Source: Arion vulgaris
Lineage: Eukaryota > Mollusca > Gastropoda > Stylommatophora > Arionidae
Direction: 5' to 3'
DNA length: 64,000 bases
NCBI GenBank assembly: GCA_020796225.1
Contig: CM036753.1
Span: 806,001-870,000 of the forward strand
Position numbers and translations under genes: made by a program. This document shows, piece after piece, positions 57,776 to 64,000 of this stretch (its first letter is position 1; the number at the start of each line of letters is the position of its first letter). The notes below the pieces were generated by a model, which did no database searches, was not told where the DNA came from, and was given only the letters and a program-made list of their open reading frames with translations.

Positions 57776-59352
57776 GCTAAACCTAATATCTTCAACAATG
57801 TCAATAACCCTGGCTAAACCTAATATCTTCAACAGATATGTCAATAACTCTGGCTAAACCTGATATCTTCAACAGATATGTCAATAACCCAGGCTAAACC
57901 TAATATCTTCAACAGATATGTCAATAACCTGACTAAACCTGATATTTCAACAGATATGTCAATAACCTAGGCTAAACCTAATATCTTCAACAGATATGTC
58001 AATAACCCTGGCTAAACCTAATATCTTCAACAGATATGTCAATAACCAGGCTAAACCTAATCTCTTCAACAGATATGTCAATACAGGCTAAACCTGATAT
58101 CTTCAACAGATATGTCAATTACCCTGGCTAAACCTAATATCTTCAACAGATATGTCAATAACCTTGGCTAAACCTAATATCTTCAACAGATATGTCAATA
58201 ACCTAGGCTAAACCTAATATCTTCAACAGATATGTCAATAACCTAGGCTAAACCTAATATCTTCAACAGATATGTCAATAACCCTGGCTAAACCTGATAT
58301 CTTTAACAGATATGTCAATAACCCAGGCTAAACCTGATATCTTCAACAGATATGTCAATAACCCTGGCTAAACCTAATATCTTCAACAGATATGTCAATA
58401 ACCTAGGCTAACCAATATCTTCAACAGATATGTCAATAATCTAGGCTAAACCTGATATCTTCAACAGATATGTCAATAACCTAGGCTAAACCTAATATCT
58501 TCAACAGATATGTCAATAACCTGGCTAAACCTATATCTTCAACAGATATGTCAATAACCTAGGTAAACCTAATATCTTCAACAGATATGTCAATAACCCT
58601 GGCTAAACCTAATATCTTCAACAGATATGTCAATAACCCTGGCTAAACCTGATATCTTCAACAGATATATCAATAACCTAGGCTAAACCTGATATCTTCA
58701 ACAGATATGTCAATAACCCTGGCTAAACCTAATATCTTCAACAGATATGTCAATAACCTAGGCTAAACCTGATATCTTCAACAGATATGTCAATAACCTA
58801 GGCTAAACCTAATATCTTCAACAGATATGTCAATAACCTAGGCTAAACCTAATATCTTCAACAGATATGTCAATAACCTAGGCTAAACCTAATATCTTCA
58901 ACAGATATGTCAATAACCTAGGCTAAACCTGATATCTTCAACAGATATGTCAATAACCTAGGCTAAACCTGATATCTTCAACAGATATGTCAATAACCTA
59001 GGCTAAACCTGATATCTTCAACAGATATGTCAATAACCCAGGCTAAACCTGATATCTTCAACAGATATGTCAATAACCCAGGCTAAACCTGATATCTTCA
59101 ACAGATATGTCAATAACCTAGGCTAAACCTATATCTTCAACAATATGTCAATAACCAGGCTAAACCTGATATCTTCAACAGATATGTCAATAACCTAGGC
59201 TAAACCTGATATCTTCAACAGATATGTCAATAACCAGGCTAAACCTGATATCTTCAACAGATATGTCAATAACCTAGGCTAAACCTGATATCTTCAACAG
59301 ATATGTCAATAACCTAGGCTAAACCTGATATCTTCAACAGATATGTCAATAA
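57775..59352. repeat. 40-bp minisatellite, second block
   Basis: About 39 copies of the same 40-bp unit as at 56555, more regular toward the right end. Variants are GATATC/AATATC and CCTAGG/CCCTGG/CCCAGG. Confidence 0.95.
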
Positions 59353-59525
59353 CAATAGTTTATTTTTCTCACACTAGTCAAAATATTGATCAATTCAGTT
59401 TGTCAATCAACAACCCTGTTATATGACATCATGATAAGTCATTTTAATGGTAGTTGATGACACACGGACACACACACACAACCACCACCATCACCAAACA
59501 AAGAAAGAAAGTAAACAATTCTTAC

Positions 59526-59648
59526 ATTGCAAATTGTACAGACATGCTTGACAAAAGCAACGACAAGACCTTCTCTGACATCCTGGCTACAGAATGGTCC
59601 TCGAAAATATGGTTTCATGGCAAATGTAATGTCTGGAGCAATAAAAGC
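59526..59648 (-). CDS. VPS51: VPS51 internal exon (41 codons)
   Basis: The exon is 123 nt and phase 0 at both ends, between acceptor TTGCAG and donor GTAAGA. It encodes AFIAPDITFAMKPYFRGPF followed by CSQDVREGLVVAFVKHVC. The PYFRGPF-x-SQDVREGLVV core is one of the best conserved parts of VPS51 and makes the identification firm. The intron on its 3' side is filled by the 40-bp and 41-bp minisatellites at 55.9-59.35 kb. Confidence 0.95.
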
Positions 59649-59654
59649 CTGCAA

Positions 59655-59975
59655 GTAAATGTGCACAATAGAATCTCATCAAATATAGTCAGACTAGCAG
59701 CAACTTGTACTAGAACTAATAAACAGTTCAAGAATATGTTTTTTTTAATAGTACACTCTAACAAAGATGAACACAGCAAGATGTCAAAGTTAAAGCTTGC
59801 ACTAAACAAAGACAATACCAGTAAATGTGCAAGTACAATTAACTAACAGTAATTTATACAGTACAACAGTTCTCATTAATTTATGTCAAAGTTAGAGCTT
59901 GCACTAAACAAAGACAATACCAGTAAATGGTCTTATACAGTACAACAGTTCTCATTAAATTTATGAATAATCAAC
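59655..59975. repeat. Duplication of about 95 bp within an intron
   Basis: ATGTCAAAGTTAAAGCTTGC to CAACAGTTCTCATTAATTTA (about 59779-59884) is repeated, shortened, at 59883-59962. It lies in the 331-base intron between two VPS51 exons. Confidence 0.85.
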
Positions 59976-59979
59976 TAAC

Positions 59980-60216
59980 CTGTAGGTTTCCTAATACAGA
60001 TTTCAATTGTTCTACAACAGAACCTTGCATATTGGTCAACAAATCAGCCAATCTGGTACCATGATCCTGCTTGCCTAGAACTCTTGGAGCTGCTAGATTT
60101 TGTCTAATGTCTGTTAAACAATCTGGTGAGAATAAAATGTTGGTACAAAACACATCATTACTGCTAGTTTTCACAGAACCTTGTCTAGTATGGTCTTCAA
60201 TGTTCTGCAAAATTTG
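59980..60216 (-). CDS. VPS51: VPS51 internal exon (79 codons)
   Basis: The exon is 237 nt, phase 0 at both ends, with acceptor TCTCTCAG and donor GTTAGT. It reads QILQNIEDHTRQG at its start, has a central CLTDIRQNLAAPRVLG segment and ends in QLKSVLGNLQ. The middle resembles the CLTD(V/I)RQ-LAAPR stretch of animal VPS51 before the conserved PYFRGPF block. It is the largest exon in the window. It follows the edge exon across a 3.8-kb intron that carries Penelope copy 2. Confidence 0.88.
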
Positions 60217-60299
60217 CTGAGAGAAGGAGCTAACTAAGAGTAGTCAAATGTTCATGAATTTTGCTGTATCAAATATAATGTCAAGACAGAGATTTGAAA

Positions 60300-60550
60300 G
60301 TATCAACTATGTTGACCTCAATAATTATTTCAAAATTCATTGCAAGAGCACTAGAATGGATATGATACAATTTGAAAGTTTAGACCTCTCAACTTCTGTC
60401 TTGTGTATCAAAGAGCATTACATTGAATGATACATCAATTTGAAAGTTTAGACATCCAACTTCGAATTGATGTACAAGCACTAGATAGAATGATGCAATT
60501 GGAAAGTAGACATACAACATTTGTCTTGATGTAAAGAGCACTATGATATG
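60300..60550. repeat. About 60-bp repeat, left of Penelope copy 2
   Basis: Three to four loose copies of ATGATGCAATTTGAAAGTTT, AGACCTCTCAACTTCTGTCT, TGATGTACAAGAGCACTAGA. The same repeat resumes at 63325-63450 after the Penelope element, so that element inserted into the array. Confidence 0.85.
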
Positions 60551-61539
60551 CAAACACTAAAAACAAAGTACACGAGATAAGACATACTAAACAGTGACGA
60601 TAAACAGCAACGTTTGAGCCAAAGGCCTTTATCAAAAGCAATACACAAGAATGACAATTAGAACACTCAAATGGACGATGACATGTGGAACATAAACCTA
60701 TCTGATGAAAATCTGGGAATAAAACGCACTGAAATAGTGCACCAAAACAAAAAGTGGCAAAGGAGAGACATAAACAATATAGTGGATAAATGAACTTATG
60801 GAGAACCATATAGATAACAGGCACTGAGCATACAGCACAATACTAAGGCCTTAGGAATGCATCGTTGAGTCAAAGTGCATAGATGCCATAGGATGAATAA
60901 ACTGTTCTCGAGGTATAGATGACTGCGATCATGGAGAGACATGATCGGATGGCTGTACTTGGACATGATCAACCCTGAATGGCCAGTATCATTGAATGGT
61001 GCCAAGAGTCGACATTGCGAATGTTAGGCTTGGGCGATGGTCACTGACCTCTTGACGGTTCTGTCCCAATGCTATGGCATCATTTGCCAGGGATAGCTAT
61101 TGATGATAGGACTACTGAAATGTCTCAATGGATCAGAGCTTTGAAGAGACAGGGGTACTGATGGACATATGACCTGTTTAGCCAGGACACTGATGTGCAA
61201 GTGACTGGAGTAAGTTAGACTGGGTCAAATCTGAGTCGCTCACCAAGTCTTGAAGTAACGTTCTCAGGATCAACTGAAAATAGGATGATGGAATAGACTT
61301 TCAGGAACTATGGTAAATTAGATAGTTTAACTTCAGATGGAGGTTCTATGTATGTTGGAAAGGGTATTGGAGAATGAGGTATAGAGGTATACAGTGAGCA
61401 GACATCAAGGAGGAAGAGGCGATAAGTCTGCCAGCAACAACTTAATAGAAGAAAAAACAGACAAAGTGTGGTTAGTATCTTTCAAGAATGAAGGTAGTGT
61501 GGTGACTATAGGACCCCACTACCCACACCTATAGTCACC

Positions 61540-62971
61540 ACACTACCTTCATTCTTGAAAGATACTAACCACACTTTGTCTGTTTTCTTCTATTAAGTTG
61601 TTGCCTGGCAGGACTTATCGCCTCTTCCTCCTGATGTCTGCTCACTATATACCATTCTGACGGACTTCAAGCTCTCAGTTTTCTCGACAGGAGAACTAAC
61701 CCTCTTGTCTCCACCTCGACTCTCCTTCGTCTTGCAGAACTAGTTCTCACTCTCAACTCCTTTCAGTTCAATGACCAGTTCTTGGAACAGATTAGTGGGT
61801 CGCCATGGTACTAAAATGGGACCCAGCTATGCTTTTCTATTCATGGGTCATCTTGAACACTTAGTATGGAACACCTATGATGGCCTTCTTCCGTCCGTGT
61901 ATCATAGATACATTGATGATTGTATTGGAGTTACCGATATGTCTGAAGCCGATTTGTCACGCTTCATTACCTTCATCAATGCCTTCAATCCTGCTATTCG
62001 GTTCACCTCTCCCATCTCTACCTCCTGTGTCAATTTTCTTGACATCACTATCACCATCAGCCTATCCACTATCACTACATCAGTATACTACAAGCCTACT
62101 GATACACATAGCTTTCTTCTGTATACCTCTTCCCATCCCCAGGCTTGTCGTGACTCTTTACCTTTCTCTCAACTCTTACGCCTTGGTCGCCTCTGCAGCG
62201 AGGACGACGATTTTCTTGATAGAGCTCATGAGATGCTTGATTTCTTCCTCCAGCGCCTATACCCGGAGAATGTGCTTACATCTGCCATGCATCGGGTTCA
62301 GCCAATTGCTCGCCAGGAGGCCCTCTCTCACATACTTAGAACCCCCAATTCTGACAGGGTTAAACTGATCTTAACTTTCCACCCTCATAGTTCCCTGGTG
62401 AAAAAGGTCTTATTCCATCATCTCCTATTCTTCAGTCTGATCCTGAGAGACGTTCAGTCTTCCAACACTATCCTCTGGTGGCATACAGACGGGACAGAAG
62501 CCTCAAGGGTTTGTTGGTACACAGTCGCCTCAAGCCTAACATCCAGAGTCACTTTGGCACCATCCAATGTGGCCGTCGGCGCTGTAATACATGTGCATAT
62601 GTAATACAGACCAGTACTGTCTCTTTTCCAAAAGCTACCTATACCATTCAAGACAGTTTCACGTGTGAGTCCGAATATCATCTATGCTATCACCTGCAAG
62701 ATGCCATAAGGCCTATATTGGTGAAACTGGTAAGAGGCTCAGTGACCGATTCGCCCAACACTTACGCGATATTCGCCAATGCTCTGTGACTCCTGTGGCC
62801 ACTCATTTCAATGATACTGGCCATTCAGGAGTTGACGATGTCAAGGTCACAGCCATCCGATCATGTTCCTCCGATGATCGCAGTCGATTGGCCCTGGAGA
62901 ACCGTTTTATTTCATTCTATGGCACTTTGCGACCTCTTGGACTCAACGCATTACATTCCTATGTTTCTTAG
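61540..62971 (+). pseudogene. Penelope-type RT and GIY-YIG endonuclease, truncated
   Basis: It starts inside RT (VTTLPSFLKDTNHTLS). After frame changes the main frame 61771-62604 reads GTKMGPSYAFLFMGHLEHLV, YHRYIDDCIGVTD (catalytic YIDD), CVNFLDITI and VYYKPTDTHSFLLYTSSHPQ. The connection HHLLFFSLILRDVQSS leads to the endonuclease: RLKPNIQSHFGTIQCGRRRC, then in another frame KAYIGETGKRLSDRFAQHLR, THFNDTGHSGVDDVKVTAIR and ALENRFISFYGTLRPLGLNA, with a stop at 62969-62971. It is better preserved than copy 1 over YIDD to the thumb. It lacks the N-terminal third and has two or three indels. Confidence 0.92.
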
Positions 62972-63200
62972 TACTGTCTTATCTCGTGCCTTGCTATCTA
63001 TATGTGTGTTTGCTCCATATATGTGTCATTTATCCACTATATTGTTTATTGTTCCTCTCCTTTTCCACTTTCGGTTTTGTGTTGCACTCATTTCGTTGTT
63101 CGTTTTATTCCCAGATTTTCATCAGATAGGTTTATGTTTCCACATGTAATCGTCCATTTGTAGTGTTCCTCGAAATTCGTCATTCTTGTTGTATTGTTTG

Positions 63201-63240
63201 CTTGATAAAGGCCTTTTGGTCGAAAGGTTGCTGTTTATCG
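63201..63240 (+). ncRNA. Hammerhead-like hairpin, Penelope copy 2
   Basis: CTTGATAAAGGCCTTTTGGT, CGAAAGGTTGCTGTTTATCG keeps the GATAAA/TTTATC outer stem and the GGCC/GGTC inner stem. The GAAAC box has become GAAAG. The inverted, eroded partner is at 60599-60635. Confidence 0.45.
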
Positions 63241-63324
63241 TCACTGTTTATGTATTTTGTAAAACTGTAGTACTTTGTTTTACGTGTTTACCTATTTTTC
63301 CAAGTTTTACTGCAGTCTCCACCC

Positions 63325-63450
63325 TTTTTAGATAGATATGATGCAATTTGAAAGTTTAGACATCTCAACTTCTGTCTTGATGTACCAAGAGCACTAGATA
63401 GATATGATGCAATTTGAAAGTTTAGACCTCTCAACTTCTGTATTGATGTA
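63325..63450. repeat. About 60-bp repeat, right of Penelope copy 2
   Basis: Two copies of AGATAGATATGATGCAATTT, GAAAGTTTAGACATCTCAAC, TTCTGTCTTGATGTA. This is the continuation of the array at 60300-60550. Confidence 0.88.
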
Positions 63451-63990
63451 TGACTGCCCTCATGTCCATACAAACATTCAAGGTTCAAAGGGCAAGACAA
63501 CACCAAGAAGCTACAGGACTGGCAAACCCCACTCAGGTTAACCATCAACCGACTCATGTTTGGCAGAATAAGGGCCTGTAGTTGGTGGTTTGAAATGTAG
63601 ATGAGAACTGCATCAGGAAAGATAGACATCCTGTAAAGTTAATGTTTGCAAGGGAGATTGCTTTGTAGTCTTTCACTTGGACATTTATCAGCAACAAAAC
63701 GGACATGTTTGAGTGAAACATACTTTTGATATTGTCATTCAATTTTATTTCTTCACTTGTATCGTTTTTTTCCATCCAACTTAGATGACATTAACAACAT
63801 ATACATGTTTACAAATTAGTTATCTCAACCATTTAACTGTCAGTTGAACTTGAAATCACAAATATTGATTAGAAAATGGAATTTATTATGAATTTGATTT
63901 GCCCAAATACTTCTCATTGTTGCAGAGTTAATTCTCTTGCCCTGGTAAAAGTGCTGGGACTAACTAAAAGAGTGAATAACTAATACTTAC
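63451..63990. other. Intron sequence, nothing firm
   Basis: A 73-codon open stretch on the minus strand (63554-63775) contains KDYKAISLANINF, which vaguely recalls an RT motif, but there is no further support. The segment ends at the VPS51 donor at 63986-63990. Confidence 0.35.
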
Positions 63991-64000
63991 CAGCGAAATG
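63991..64000 (-). CDS. VPS51: VPS51 exon, 3' end only (cut by window edge)
   Basis: Ten bases at the right edge precede a strong GTAAGT donor on the minus strand. If the exon ends in phase 0, as the next exon requires, the last codons read I-S-L and join to QILQNIED. This rests only on the donor site and the phase, because the body of the exon is outside the window. Confidence 0.45.

Larger units (their letters stand above)
60555..63322 (+). mobile_element. Penelope-like element copy 2, arranged as a palindrome
   Basis: The right half (61532-63320) is a 5'-truncated Penelope element on the plus strand with RT, GIY-YIG endonuclease, terminal region and the AAGTTTTACTGCAGTCT tail. The left half (60555-61518) is its reverse complement with the RT core missing and many small deletions. 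The two meet at a 13-15-base spacer (about 61519-61533). The arms next to the spacer (about 61380-61518 and 61532-61680) are nearly perfect. Flanking 60-bp satellite sequence on both sides shows a single insertion site, with an unclear target duplication around GATAGATATGATGCAA. Confidence 0.88.
9762..64000 (-). other. VPS51: VPS51 gene, 3' half (GARP/EARP complex subunit)
   Basis: This is the only host gene recognised. VPS51 is the subunit shared by the GARP and EARP tethering complexes, which act in retrograde endosome-to-trans-Golgi transport and in endosomal recycling. Nine internal exons plus a 10-base exon end at the right edge lie on the minus strand, each with AG acceptor and GT donor, and their phases join without a break. 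The translated pieces line up in order with the C-terminal half of animal VPS51, for example [50 protein letters not shown] and [11 protein letters not shown]. The coding part seen is about 384 codons. The first half of the gene lies beyond the right edge. Introns are 0.3 to 21.7 kb long and are filled with transposons and minisatellites. No promoter is in the window. Confidence 0.93.

Noticed and set aside
63554..63775. RT-like motif KDYKAISLANINF
   Set aside because: It is a single weak motif in a 73-codon frame without neighbouring RT motifs.

Overview
This is a eukaryotic, animal nuclear window. It holds spliced exons with GT/AG borders, LINE, Penelope, mariner and piggyBac transposons, tRNA-derived SINEs and very long minisatellites. 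There are no bacterial features. The transposon mix and the one host gene suggest an invertebrate, most likely a mollusc or another lophotrochozoan; that placement is an inference.

The only host gene I can identify is VPS51 (fat-free homologue, the shared subunit of the GARP and EARP tethering complexes). It lies on the minus strand and runs the length of the window. Nine complete internal exons are recognisable at 59980-60216, 59526-59648, 54543-54647, 51136-51276, 29302-29412, 26008-26126, 14985-15105, 11673-11785 and 9762-9840. A tenth is cut by the right edge (63991-64000). Reading phases agree across every junction, and together they give about 384 residues of the C-terminal half. The last few codons are either read through after 9762 or lie on an exon I could not find. 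About 1.1 kb of exon is spread over more than 54 kb.

Nearly everything else is repeat. (1) 1-9.7 kb, downstream of VPS51: a gypsy-type gag/protease remnant, a LINE RNase H remnant, a 34-bp satellite split by a complete 2.5-kb piggyBac element, a 24-bp satellite and a LINE fragment. (2) 9.8-16.8 kb: TG/TA-rich and GA-rich minisatellites, small LINE remnants and an inverted-repeat segment. (3) 16.8-26 kb: a second TTAA-flanked piggyBac-like element carrying a LINE, a SINE with exact target duplication, and an APE-type LINE split by a full-length antisense RTE element. (4) 26-32 kb: two minisatellites of about 2.5 kb. (5) 32.8-45 kb: a LINE carrying a SINE, a twin-primed RTE copy (itself hit by a tRNA-derived SINE) and a mariner (itself hit by a Penelope-like element); all but the satellite patch have readable target duplications. 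(6) 45-51 kb: further LINE and SINE pieces and a 2.9-kb TTAA-flanked element whose transposase resembles the Mutator-like family. (7) 51.6-59.4 kb: five minisatellite families around VPS51 exons. (8) 60.5-63.3 kb: a second Penelope-like element arranged as a large imperfect palindrome.

The strongest items for a second look are the TTAA-flanked Mutator-like element, the nested insertion stack with its dated order, the 5'-inverted RTE copy, a 3-copy SINE family with exact target duplications, and a conserved hammerhead-like hairpin in every Penelope terminal repeat. Everything was read by eye; copy numbers and some element ends are approximate. Several stretches look like under-polished long-read consensus.
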